A stretch of DNA of 64,000 nt, taken from Bacteroidia bacterium. GTDB lineage: Bacteria; Bacteroidota; Bacteroidia; Chitinophagales; Chitinophagaceae. The position numbers were made by a program, and so were the translations under genes. The stretch spans positions 248,001 through 312,000 of the forward strand of contig JAUHYD010000002.1 in the NCBI GenBank assembly GCA_030426665.1, in the 5' to 3' direction. This document shows, piece after piece, positions 1 through 8,820 of the stretch; the stretch's first letter is position 1; each line of letters begins with the position of its first letter. Under the pieces are notes generated by a model that was given only the letters and a program-made list of their open reading frames with translations, did no database searches and was not told the DNA's origin.

Positions 1-2
1 CG

Positions 3-1889
3 AGTCACGTTTCCTTTTACCGTAACTATCTTGGTTTGGGAGAAGATGAAGATCCGACTGCAAGAGATAACTTTTCGTTCTTTATGCAGTACCAGATGGG
101 CTGGATGTGGTGGCGTTTTTTCATGTGGAATTTTGCCGGCCGCCAGAACGATGTTGAAGGTCAGGGTGATCCTCAGCGTGGCAACTGGATTTCAGGTATC
201 ACGTTTGTTGACCAATTCAGGGGACTTGGAGATACCGACAAAATGGGTGACCTGAGCAATAGTCCTGCTCACAACAAGTTGTATTTGTTGCCCTTTGCTC
301 TTGGTATTTTAGGGTTAGTTTACCAGTTTAACAGAAATAAGAAAGATGGTGCAATTGTACTTACACTATTCTTTTTTACAGGTGCTGCTATTGGCATATT
401 CCTAAACATGACTCCCATGCAGCCTCGTGAGCGTGACTACGCCTTTGCCGGGTGTACCTACACGTTTACTATTTGGATAGGTTTAGGGGTACTCATGGTC
501 CAACAGTTATTTTCGAAGTTTATGGGAAAGAGTGCTGCCGGTGCCTTTGGTGCGGTAGTGCTCAGTCTGGTTGCTGTGCCTGTATTGATGGCCAATGTAG
601 AGTGGGACGACCACGATCGCTCTCATAAGACTTTGGCCCATGCAGAGGCGTACAATACACTTTCATGTTGCGCGCCTAATGCGGTACTGTTCACTTATGG
701 AGATAACCAGACCTACCCGCTTTGGTACATTCAGGAGGTTGAAGGATTCAGGAAAGACGTTCGAATTATTAACACTAGTCTTTTGGGTATTGATTGGTAT
801 GTTGATCAATTGAACGTCAGGTTTAACGATGCGATGCCTGTCCCGATGGTTTGGGAGAAGAAGGACTATATGGGCGACAAGCACAATTTTGTACAGTACC
901 TTGAAAACCCAAGCTTGAAGATTCCTAAAGACAGATATTTTAACCTTACAGATATCTGTAAGTTTATGGTGAGCAACGACAGAGATAAAATGGCACAACG
1001 TGGAAGTGAGCCTGCAAACTATATGCCGGTGAAGAACTTTTTTGTGCCGACTCTAAGTAAGGAAGAATTGGTGAAAAGAGGCTTGATTAGTGCGAAGGAT
1101 ACAGCGAATGTAGAAACAGACATGAAGTTTACATATCCTTCTAATGCAGCAACCAAGAGTGACCTTGCTATCCTGAATATCATTGCAGCGGTGGCAAATG
1201 AAGGCTGGAAGCGTCCGCTTTATTTTGATGCCGGATTACGTGCAACTGATTATGCAGGTACCAGCGAATACATGAGGTTGGAGGGGATGATTAACAGATT
1301 GATGCCATTTAAAGTAATCGACTCTGTTAAGGCTAACTATGGTGTTAGTGGTACTATTGATCTGGATAAGAGCTATGATATGGTGGTCAATAAGTTCCAT
1401 TGGGGTGGATCAGAGAGAAAAGATGTATTCTTTGATGAACCCAACCGCCATGTACTTATTTCCTACAGGATGAATGCATCTTCTATTGCTAATCAGCTTG
1501 TGACTGAAGGACGCAATAAAGAGGCCCTAACAGTACTTGATAAAGTATATGATAAGATAACAGACGAGTCCTATCCTTATAGCTACGAATATGGTGGCTA
1601 CTTCATGGCGTCTGCCTATTATCGTGCAGGGGATAGAGAGAAAGCAACTGCTATCACAAATAAAATTGTAAAGAACTCAGAGGAAACAATGAGCTGGATA
1701 GCATCTCTGGACAATGACGGAAGAAATGCAATGTCCAGCGTTGTAAACCAACAGCTTGAGATTATGCAGATTATTGGTCAGACTGCCTATCAGGTTGGCG
1801 ATACAACGATGGCAAAGTCATTGATGAGCAAAATGAGGGTAATGATGAGTAATGAGAAAATCAGACCGCTTGTAGACACCCGGAGATAA
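3..1889 (+). CDS. DUF2723 family polytopic membrane protein, 3' part
   Basis: The reading frame is open to the left edge, so the N-terminus lies outside the window. The TTG at 36 is not credible as a start because the frame continues upstream of it with protein-like sequence. The visible part begins in a membrane-embedded region and contains PMQPRERDYAFAG, which I recognise as typical of Bacteroidota DUF2723 proteins, followed by hydrophobic segments. The remaining ~400 residues form a soluble C-terminal domain that ends in helical, TPR-like sequence. DUF2723 proteins are thought to be GT-C-like enzymes related to protein O-mannosyltransferases; that role is inferred and no catalytic motif is visible here. 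A hairpin terminator follows the stop codon. Confidence 0.85.
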   Translation, partial: SHVSFYRNYLGLGEDEDPTARDNFSFFMQYQMGWMWWRFFMWNFAGRQNDVEGQGDPQRGNWISGITFVDQFRGLGDTDKMGDLSNSPAHNKLYLLPFALGILGLVYQFNRNKKDGAIVLTLFFFTGAAIGIFLNMTPMQPRERDYAFAGCTYTFTIWIGLGVLMVQQLFSKFMGKSAAGAFGAVVLSLVAVPVLMANVEWDDHDRSHKTLAHAEAYNTLSCCAPNAVLFTYGDNQTYPLWYIQEVEGFRKDVRIINTSLLGIDWYVDQLNVRFNDAMPVPMVWEKKDYMGDKHNFVQYLENPSLKIPKDRYFNLTDICKFMVSNDRDKMAQRGSEPANYMPVKNFFVPTLSKEELVKRGLISAKDTANVETDMKFTYPSNAATKSDLAILNIIAAVANEGWKRPLYFDAGLRATDYAGTSEYMRLEGMINRLMPFKVIDSVKANYGVSGTIDLDKSYDMVVNKFHWGGSERKDVFFDEPNRHVLISYRMNASSIANQLVTEGRNKEALTVLDKVYDKITDESYPYSYEYGGYFMASAYYRAGDREKATAITNKIVKNSEETMSWIASLDNDGRNAMSSVVNQQLEIMQIIGQTAYQVGDTTMAKSLMSKMRVMMSNEKIRPLVDTRR

Positions 1890-1915
1890 TAGAACGTTTT
1901 TGTTCAAATGAAAAG

Positions 1916-1947
1916 GCCTTCCCTGTTGCGACAAGGAAGGCTTTTTT
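1916..1947 (+). terminator. Rho-independent terminator after the DUF2723 gene
   Basis: GCCTTCCCTGT at 1916-1926 pairs with ACAAGGAAGGC at 1931-1941, with one wobble or mismatch. A T run follows. It lies 27 bases after the stop codon on the same strand. Confidence 0.85.
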
Positions 1948-1991
1948 GTGTCTTATGCTGGTGTTTGTAGTATTGTTGCTGTAAAGAGGCA

Positions 1992-2879
1992 TTAGTCATT
2001 GCTATTGCCGGAATATACAAGTTGCATTAATTGCTGTATGTCATTCGCTTTTTCGTCTTCATTATTATACTGATAGTTTAGCCGTAGCTCATCCATCATC
2101 CTGTATATAATCCTCTGGTTTGTCAGTGGCTTGTAGTTGCCGTCGCTTACAGGTTGGTTGATTTTTCGTAAATACAGGTCGATATCTTTCTGAGTATACG
2201 CCATCCCACTCGTCGGGTCTATGTAAAACTGAACCTGTTGAATTCCCTCCGGCGTAGTACTAAGGAAGCTAAACAACGTGTCAATATATGCAAACAGAAA
2301 TTGTCTTGGAATGGGAATTGCAAATACAGGAATATCCAGCTTTTCACACAATGCGAGATAAAGTACCCCAATGGAATAAGCGTTGCCCTGCTGATAATCC
2401 AGCAGATTGTTGATGAAGAAGTATTTTGCCTCACGTTCTGTAAGCTCGTGACCTTCGAACTTGTAAAAATTGTAGAGGATGCTGTTAATTACATTTACCT
2501 GTTCCAGCGGAGAAAGGTAATTATTAAGTTCCAGCCAGACATTACGCCTTATTTGTTCGAATTGCGTATGAATAGCGGTCACATCAAGCTCCGGAAGCTC
2601 GTATTTAGCAATGAGTATGGCCCCTTGAAGCAGGTCGGGGTACTCAGATTTACTCCAGTCAATAACTTCTCTCTGAAGGTCATTAAAGTGAACACGATGA
2701 ATCAAGAGCCCTATTCTGTCATGAACAAACTCATCAGATGTCGATTCCCAAATGTGTTCCAGATTCGGAAGGATGTCTTTGCCATAGTGCAGCAACTTTG
2801 CGGCTACCGTTTCAAACACGTCATTATCAGGGTCATCTACCAATTGCAGCAGCGCACTTATTTCTTTTTCATCCCGCAT
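1992..2879 (-). CDS. SirB1/transglutaminase-like family protein
   Basis: A 295-residue cytoplasmic protein with no signal peptide or membrane segment. The layout resembles the SirB1 / transglutaminase-like core family: a helical N-terminus of roughly 100 residues, then a segment around residues 165-200 with GNAYSIGVLYLALCEKL and IPRQFLFAYI, matching the conserved 'N-x-x-S-x-x-x-Y' and 'P-x-x-F-L' blocks of that family. The family has a transglutaminase-like fold, and its cellular function is poorly defined. The gene starts 50 bases downstream of the topA stop codon on the same strand, so the two may share a transcript. The family assignment is by motif memory only; no enzymatic activity is claimed. 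Confidence 0.75.
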   Translation of the reverse strand: MRDEKEISALLQLVDDPDNDVFETVAAKLLHYGKDILPNLEHIWESTSDEFVHDRIGLLIHRVHFNDLQREVIDWSKSEYPDLLQGAILIAKYELPELDVTAIHTQFEQIRRNVWLELNNYLSPLEQVNVINSILYNFYKFEGHELTEREAKYFFINNLLDYQQGNAYSIGVLYLALCEKLDIPVFAIPIPRQFLFAYIDTLFSFLSTTPEGIQQVQFYIDPTSGMAYTQKDIDLYLRKINQPVSDGNYKPLTNQRIIYRMMDELRLNYQYNNEDEKANDIQQLMQLVYSGNSND

Positions 2880-2929
2880 ATTGTTCCGCTTGGTTCTCGC
2901 TAATTTACAAAAGAACGAGCTTACTTGTG

Positions 2930-5269
2930 CTACTTCTTTTTCTTGCGAGCTGTCTTTTTCGGAGGGTTGGCCTTCACCTCTTCGATGATGGCTTTCACCT
3001 CTTCAATTGTTAGCGACGCAGGGTTTTCAGTTTTTTCCTTAGGTATTTTATAATTCCGTAATCCTTGTTTAATATATGGGCCATAAGGGCCTTTCAGTAT
3101 TCTGATTTTCTCTTTTTCGAATACTTTTATTTCACTTTCAGCTTTCGCTTTTCTTTTTTCGACTATAAGCGGTGCAACTTCGTCCATACCAACGGTGTAG
3201 GGGTCCATTTCTTTTTTCAGAGAATAGAATAAGCTATTGTGCTGGGCATAAGGTCCGAATCGTCCTATATTAACAATCACATCCAAATCTTCAAACTGAC
3301 CGAGATTTCTTGGCAGTCGGAAAAGCTCCATGGCTTCTTCCAATGTAATTGTTTCAATACTTTGATTGGTACGTAGTTTAGCAAATCGTGGTTTTTCTTC
3401 GCTGTCTGCCGACCCAATCTGTACCATAGGACCAAAACGACCGAGCCTAGCAACCACCGGCTTTCCTGTCTCCGGGTCTACTCCCAGTTCATGTTCGCCT
3501 TTCGCTCGTGCTGCATTCTCTATTGTGTCAGTAACTCGTTCGTGGAACGGATGGTAGAAGTCGTCAATCATTTTGCTCCATTCCTGATTCCCTTCTGCTA
3601 TTCTGTCAAACTCAGCTTCAATGTTGGCGGTGAAATCGTAGTCCATCACTTTATTAAAGTGTTCTTTCAGGAAATCTGTTACCACCATCCCTAAATCTGT
3701 TGGGAATATTTTATTTTTTTCGGCACCTGAGTTTTCACTTTCTTTTATTTTTTCGATGGCATCGTTTTTCAGAGACAGTACCAGATATTCACGTTTAGTG
3801 CCTTCTTTGTCTCTTTTTTCGACGTATCCTCGCTGCTGGATAGTGCTAATAGTTGGTGCGTAAGTTGACGGACGACCAATTCCCAGTTCTTCCAGTTTTT
3901 TTACGAGCGACGCCTCGGTATATCTTGGCTGTGGTCGGGTAAAGCGTTCTGTCGCCTGCATTCTCTGCATGTCTAGTACCTGACCGGCCGTAAGTGGTGG
4001 AAGCATGCCGTCTGCTTCCTCTCCTTCGTCCTCATCATCTTTTCCTTCTGTATATACTTTCAGGAATCCATCAAAGCGGAGTACTTCTCCCGTTGCCGTC
4101 AATGGTTCCGGTTGGCTTGAGATACCTATTTTAGCAATTGTTCTTTCCAGTTGTGCATCTGCCATTTGGCTGGCCATCGTTCTTTTCCATATCAACTCAT
4201 ACAGACGGCTGGTATCGGCATCGCCTGCCGCAGTTACCGACATGTTAGTTGGTCTTATGGCCTCGTGCGCTTCCTGTGCAGATTCATTTTTATTCTTGAA
4301 AACCCGTTGTTGGTGATACTTTTCGCCATATTGGGTAGTAATCGCCTCGCGTGCACTTTCCAATGCGGTATCAGACAGATTCACCGAATCTGTTCTCATA
4401 TAAGTTATGTGTCCGTTTTCGTAGAGCTTCTGAGCGAGCAACATTGTTTTCGACACAGAATATCCTAGTTTCCGACTAGCTTCCTGTTGAAGGGTAGAAG
4501 TGGTAAAAGGAGCCGATGGCGACTTTTTCGCGGGTTTTACTTGTACGTCTTTTACCGTATACGTTGCCCCCTTACATTTCTCAAGGTAAGTTTCCGCATC
4601 TGCCGCAAGTTTTATTCTATCCTGACCGTCTGCTTTGAACGTGACTTTCTTTTTATTTAAGTCCTCGGCACTAAAGAATGCTTCTACTTTAAAGCTACTT
4701 GTTGGGGTAAAATGATTTATGTCGCGTTCTCGCTCAACGATTAACCTAACCGCAACCGACTGAACTCTGCCTGCAGATAAGTTATTGCGCATACTCATCT
4801 TACGCCACAAAACCGGAGAAAGTTCGAAACCAACGATTCTGTCGAGTATACGACGTGCCTGCTGAGCATTAACCAGGTCCATATTAACAAACCTTGGGTT
4901 GCTTACAGCCTTTTGTATCGCCGGTTTAGTTATCTCATGAAAGACTATCCTCTTTGTTTGATAGGGGTCTAAGCCTAAAACTTCGCACAGGTGCCACGAT
5001 ATTGCTTCTCCTTCACGGTCCTCATCCGTTGCCAACCACACATCTGTCGATTTCTTGGCAAGTGCTTTAAGTTCCTTTACGACCTTCTGTTTGTCATCAG
5101 AAACTATATATTTTGGTTTGTAATGGTCCTTCATGTCTATGCCCATATCTTCTTTTGCAAGATCTCTAATATGACCATAGCAGGACTTTACTTCATAATC
5201 ACTTCCCAATATTTTTTCGATAGTCTTTGCTTTCGCAGGAGACTCAACTATTAATAAATTCTTTGCCAT
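2930..5269 (-). CDS. topA: DNA topoisomerase I
   Basis: A 779-residue type IA topoisomerase that relaxes negative supercoils through a transient 5'-phosphotyrosine bond. The TOPRIM domain starts at the N-terminus with LLIVESPAKAKTIEKIL and carries the metal-binding TDEDREGE at residues 81-88. The active-site block ITYMRTDS places the catalytic tyrosine at residue 290. The LSAGRVQSVAVRLIVERE block at about 164-181 is also typical. The C-terminal ~200 residues contain GRFGP and KGPYGPYIKQG repeats of the TopA C-terminal type. There are no CxxC zinc ribbons, unlike the E. coli enzyme, and the protein ends in a lysine-rich tail. The start codon gives the conserved N-terminus. The SirB1-like gene follows on the same strand. 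Confidence 0.97.
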   Translation of the reverse strand: MAKNLLIVESPAKAKTIEKILGSDYEVKSCYGHIRDLAKEDMGIDMKDHYKPKYIVSDDKQKVVKELKALAKKSTDVWLATDEDREGEAISWHLCEVLGLDPYQTKRIVFHEITKPAIQKAVSNPRFVNMDLVNAQQARRILDRIVGFELSPVLWRKMSMRNNLSAGRVQSVAVRLIVERERDINHFTPTSSFKVEAFFSAEDLNKKKVTFKADGQDRIKLAADAETYLEKCKGATYTVKDVQVKPAKKSPSAPFTTSTLQQEASRKLGYSVSKTMLLAQKLYENGHITYMRTDSVNLSDTALESAREAITTQYGEKYHQQRVFKNKNESAQEAHEAIRPTNMSVTAAGDADTSRLYELIWKRTMASQMADAQLERTIAKIGISSQPEPLTATGEVLRFDGFLKVYTEGKDDEDEGEEADGMLPPLTAGQVLDMQRMQATERFTRPQPRYTEASLVKKLEELGIGRPSTYAPTISTIQQRGYVEKRDKEGTKREYLVLSLKNDAIEKIKESENSGAEKNKIFPTDLGMVVTDFLKEHFNKVMDYDFTANIEAEFDRIAEGNQEWSKMIDDFYHPFHERVTDTIENAARAKGEHELGVDPETGKPVVARLGRFGPMVQIGSADSEEKPRFAKLRTNQSIETITLEEAMELFRLPRNLGQFEDLDVIVNIGRFGPYAQHNSLFYSLKKEMDPYTVGMDEVAPLIVEKRKAKAESEIKVFEKEKIRILKGPYGPYIKQGLRNYKIPKEKTENPASLTIEEVKAIIEEVKANPPKKTARKKKK

Positions 5270-5561
5270 TCTTTTAGTTCATTAATCGGCTACAGTTTTG
5301 TAGCAAGCGTTTGCAATAATAGAATAATGTTTTGAAAAAGAAAAAATACAGTCGAAAATCGAGGCATATTCGGGGATATTAGTTAATTAGAAACGCCTGC
5401 TTTGATGTATATTCTGCCGAGTGTGTGTTCATTCTGACTGTGTCTGAATAAATTTCCTTCTCGTTTTGCGATAACTGCTTCGAGTTGGGTTATTCACGAA
5501 CCATTTGTCAGACGCTTATGAATCATTAAGCGGAAATGTTGATAAGTGATTTGACATTTAT
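5270..5561. other. Intergenic region upstream of topA
   Basis: About 290 bases separate topA from the terminator of the next minus-strand gene. I see no convincing reading frame, RNA gene or repeat in it. The topA promoter must lie in the part next to 5270, but I found no clean TAnnTTTG match. Confidence 0.5.
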
Positions 5562-5602
5562 AAAAAAAGAAGCTGATTCCGAATTTGGAATCAGCTTCTT
5601 TT
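5562..5602 (-). terminator. Terminator of the T9SS cargo gene at 5620-7062
   Basis: A long perfect inverted repeat: AAGAAGCTGATTCC up to 5580 pairs with GGAATCAGCTTCTT from 5587, with a six-base loop. An A run at 5562-5568 reads as T run on the minus strand. It starts 18 bases after the stop codon. Confidence 0.9.
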
Positions 5603-5619
5603 ATAAATTAATTTGTCAA

Positions 5620-7062
5620 TTAGTGAGCGATAACTACACTGCCTGTAGTACGACCACCGCTTGCATTCAAAGTGTATGTGTAAACACCCTGTGGCAATGA
5701 CACTGTATTGAAGACTGCAGTACCTTCAGATACATTAGTCATAGACTGAGTTGCTACAACCTGACCAATCATGTTGGTAAGAGTTACTGTTACATCAGTA
5801 CTTCCACCAAGAGAGAATGGTATGTTCAATTGGTTGTTAGCAGGGTTAGGGAAAGCATTAACTGAAGTAATGATTCCAACTTGTCCAACTGATCCCGGAG
5901 GAGGTGTTACGTCTTCAACCACACCACAAGTAGCACAAATCACATGGAAATCGATAACAGGATACTGTGAAGTAGCACCTGACGCTCCACCATTTGAGCT
6001 CCAATACCAAAGTGGTACATAAGTTCCGCCCCAGCCAAGTGCTGTATCAGGAAGTGTTTTAAACTGACCATTGTTCATGTCTGTTGGGTCGTATGTTGGG
6101 AATGAAGTAGAAGTGCTTGTTCCTTTGAAATATACAACTGGTCTGAAAGCATTGTGCCTGTATCCATCAAGCGATGGTGCAAATACTGTATCGTGTGCAG
6201 TAAAGGTAGGTGAACCACTGAAGAAAGAAATGCTGGCGCCAATCAGGTTACCTGCTGGTATTGAGATACCAGTACCCGGTGTACCTAAACCTACTCTTCC
6301 GTAGTACAAGCCATTAGATGTTGTGTCGTTCCATGCTTTTGTAGCTCCTGTATTGTCAAGAATGATATCCTTAGTAATAACAGTAGTTCCATCTGCAGTT
6401 ACAGTACCAGGATCAAACAACATTTGAGTGAAGTCTAAAGAACCACTGGTAACGCCAAATCTTGTAAGCAAAGTTGAACTGGTTGTTGATAGTTTAAGAA
6501 TGTCTGCACTTGAAGAACCATCTCCGTAAACAAAAGAAACACGCAACGTATCAATATATGTGTTTGCATCTTTATGTCCGTAAGCACCAAAGAAACGGAT
6601 AGAATCAACTGCAAATGCATCGGTAGCAGTTACTTTCATATCTCCAGGGAAATAGTAGAAGTTGTTGAAACCAGGGAAAGCAGGGTCAACAACCATTCCC
6701 ACAGAAACCATTCTGTTGTGTGAAAACGAAACACCACTAGTACCGCCGTATTCGAAAACGCCCATTGTATCTTTCCATAGGTACGGAAGTGAAGACGAGA
6801 CACTGCTTGCCAAATCGGTTTCGTGTTGATCGAAATAATCTGCGTAGCTATACCAACGTGGTGCAGCGGTAGTTTTGTGTTGTAAGTCTGAATTTTGGTC
6901 CAGATCGCTCTTAATTACGCTTCTCATTGAGTGTACACTAGCGGCGCTCTCCTCTCCAGCCGAATATAGGTAGCCGTCATTTATTTGTGACATGTGGCGC
7001 TCCTGGGCAATACCCGTAAATGCGATCGAGCCTGCCGCTAAGAGTAAAAGTGATTTCTTCAT
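5620..7062 (-). CDS. Secreted T9SS cargo protein with C-terminal sorting domain
   Basis: A 480-residue exported protein of unknown specific function. A Sec signal peptide covers residues 1-19 (MKKSLLLLAAGSIAFTGIA). The central ~350 residues are rich in Gly, Ser, Thr and aromatic residues, consistent with beta-sandwich surface folds, and I recognise no enzyme motif. The last ~80 residues form a type A T9SS sorting domain: NAFPNPANNQLNIPF, then MIGQV, then LPQGVYTYTL, ending near the C-terminus. The family predicts export across the outer membrane and cleavage or anchoring at the surface. The gene stands alone between its own promoter-like sequence and a strong terminator. Confidence 0.88.
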   Translation of the reverse strand: MKKSLLLLAAGSIAFTGIAQERHMSQINDGYLYSAGEESAASVHSMRSVIKSDLDQNSDLQHKTTAAPRWYSYADYFDQHETDLASSVSSSLPYLWKDTMGVFEYGGTSGVSFSHNRMVSVGMVVDPAFPGFNNFYYFPGDMKVTATDAFAVDSIRFFGAYGHKDANTYIDTLRVSFVYGDGSSSADILKLSTTSSTLLTRFGVTSGSLDFTQMLFDPGTVTADGTTVITKDIILDNTGATKAWNDTTSNGLYYGRVGLGTPGTGISIPAGNLIGASISFFSGSPTFTAHDTVFAPSLDGYRHNAFRPVVYFKGTSTSTSFPTYDPTDMNNGQFKTLPDTALGWGGTYVPLWYWSSNGGASGATSQYPVIDFHVICATCGVVEDVTPPPGSVGQVGIITSVNAFPNPANNQLNIPFSLGGSTDVTVTLTNMIGQVVATQSMTNVSEGTAVFNTVSLPQGVYTYTLNASGGRTTGSVVIAH

Positions 7063-7183
7063 CTTTTGTTTGATTTTTGTTATTAAAAAATGGTTGCAGG
7101 TAAAGTTATACCTTTTTGAAATTTTTAAAAATTTTTTTTTACTTTTTAAGCCTTTTAAAACTTAAGTAGCAATAAATATGCAT

Positions 7184-7211
7184 CAAATATCGTGCCTGTT
7201 TTTAAAATCAA
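7184..7211 (-). promoter_or_regulatory. Candidate Bacteroidota-type promoter for the T9SS cargo gene
   Basis: On the minus strand TTG (7211-7209) is followed after 19 bases by TATTTG (7189-7184). This approximates the -33 TTG / -7 TAnnTTTG consensus, with one base fewer in the -7 element. It would give a leader of over 100 bases. Found by eye only. Confidence 0.35.
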
Positions 7212-7307
7212 GCTTTCATTAACATTTTTATTTTGAATGTTGTTTATACAATGTTGATTATTATTGCTTTTTTAAACGAAGCAGGGTATTACTGCAGGTA
7301 AACCAAG

Positions 7308-8555
7308 CTACCTTTTATAAAACTTCCTGTTTCTGTTGTTAGCAGACCTTCCGGATATAGCATTTGGTCTTCCCACAACTTCTTTATTTTTTGGAGGGTT
7401 TATTTTGACCAACCCTGAAAAGGAGGCAGGGTAAGGGTGTTCGGTTACAACGGGAATGTCTTGTCCGGTCAATTTTAATATTCCTCTGAAGTCTGCTCTT
7501 TCTTCATCATCACAAAATGAAATAGCTATACCGCTTGCGCCGGCACGTCCCGTTCTGCCTATTCTGTGGACGTAGGTTTCAGGTACTTCGGGAATTTCAT
7601 AATTTATTACATGGGAAAGGTTGTCGACATCTATTCCTCTGGCGGCTATATCTGTAGCAACAAGTACCCTTATTCTGCCATCTTTAAAGTTTGTCAACGC
7701 TCTTTGTCTGGCGTTCTGCGACTTATTGCCATGTATAGCTTCAGCAGTGATACCGTTGTTGTTCAGGTCTTTTACGATTTTATCCGCGCCATGTTTTGTT
7801 CTCGAAAAAACCAATGCTCTGGTAATAGCTCGATCGGCTAAAACGTGTTTCAGGAGGTTTTTCTTATCCTTTTTGTCGACAAAATATACTGACTGGCTTA
7901 CCGTTTCGGCAGTTGTTGAAGCGGGTGTTACTTCTACCTTTTTCGGGTCTTTAAGTATAGTGTTAGCGAGCTTTTGAATTTCATTTGGCATCGTTGCACT
8001 AAAAAACAATGTTTGTCGCTTCTCAGGAATTTTCGCCACTACCTTTTTTACATCGTGTATAAAGCCCATATCCAACATCCTGTCTGCTTCGTCCAGGACA
8101 AAAATGCCGAGATTTCTTATGTCAACATAACCCTGATTCATAAGGTCCAGTAACCTGCCGGGTGTTGCAATAAGTATGTCAATACCTCTTTGAAGTTCTC
8201 TTACTTGCGACCCTTGTGGTACGCCACCGAATATTACAGTATGACGTAGCCGGAGGTTTCTTCCGTAAGCGCTAAAGCTTTCACCGATTTGTATGGCCAG
8301 TTCTCGCGTTGGGGTAAGTATTAATACCTTAATAATTTTGCGACCTTTCTGGGTGTCTTCAGCGTTTAGTAGTTGTAGAATGGGTATTGCAAAGGCAGCA
8401 GTTTTTCCTGTCCCTGTTTGGGCACAACCCAATAAGTCTGTTTTGTTGAGGATGATGGGAATTGATTGCTCTTGAATAGGGGTTGGTTTTTCATATCCTT
8501 CGGCTTTTAATGCGTTGAGGATAGGGGGGATTAGTTTTAAATTATCAAATGTCAT
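7308..8555 (-). CDS. DEAD-box ATP-dependent RNA helicase, RhlE-like
   Basis: A 415-residue superfamily 2 helicase with all the core motifs: Q motif [13 protein letters not shown] (21-33), Walker A AQTGTGKT (45-52), PTRELA (about 82-87), DEAD (155-158), SAT (186-188), RGID (about 306-309) and HRIGRTGR (330-337). Such enzymes unwind short RNA duplexes in ribosome assembly, RNA turnover or cold adaptation. The compact core with a short basic tail ([10 protein letters not shown]) resembles RhlE more than DeaD/CsdA, which carries long C-terminal domains. The gene is monocistronic as far as can be seen; the specific RNA target is unknown. Confidence 0.93.
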   Translation of the reverse strand: MTFDNLKLIPPILNALKAEGYEKPTPIQEQSIPIILNKTDLLGCAQTGTGKTAAFAIPILQLLNAEDTQKGRKIIKVLILTPTRELAIQIGESFSAYGRNLRLRHTVIFGGVPQGSQVRELQRGIDILIATPGRLLDLMNQGYVDIRNLGIFVLDEADRMLDMGFIHDVKKVVAKIPEKRQTLFFSATMPNEIQKLANTILKDPKKVEVTPASTTAETVSQSVYFVDKKDKKNLLKHVLADRAITRALVFSRTKHGADKIVKDLNNNGITAEAIHGNKSQNARQRALTNFKDGRIRVLVATDIAARGIDVDNLSHVINYEIPEVPETYVHRIGRTGRAGASGIAISFCDDEERADFRGILKLTGQDIPVVTEHPYPASFSGLVKINPPKNKEVVGRPNAISGRSANNRNRKFYKR

Positions 8556-8770
8556 TTGTTGTAAATAATTATTAATAGTGAAACCCCGAAGTGTATGTTG
8601 AAAAAACCAGAAATATGATTTGTAGTCGATAGTCGGTACAAAAATATTACCGACACTAAGCAGGCTGGAACAAATTGTTACGCAACAAAGTTACGATAAA
8701 TACATAACATTATGTTTTTGGGATAGTTTCATCGTATTATTTCCTGTCAATCTATATCAGCACAAAATAA

Positions 8771-8805
8771 AAAAAGCACCCCGAACCGTACAGTTGGGGT
8801 GCTTT
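8771..8805 (-). terminator. Terminator of the membrane pyrophosphatase gene
   Basis: AAAGCACCCC (8773-8782) and GGGGTGCTTT (8796-8805) form a perfect ten-base-pair stem. On the minus strand a T-rich tract follows. It begins 15 bases after the hppA stop codon. Confidence 0.9.
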
Positions 8806-8820
8806 CCGAAAGTGGTTGTT

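Noticed and set aside
2238-2903. A 221-codon plus-strand frame opposite the SirB1-like gene
   Set aside because: It is fully antisense to a gene with recognisable family motifs, and its own translation has no protein-like features.
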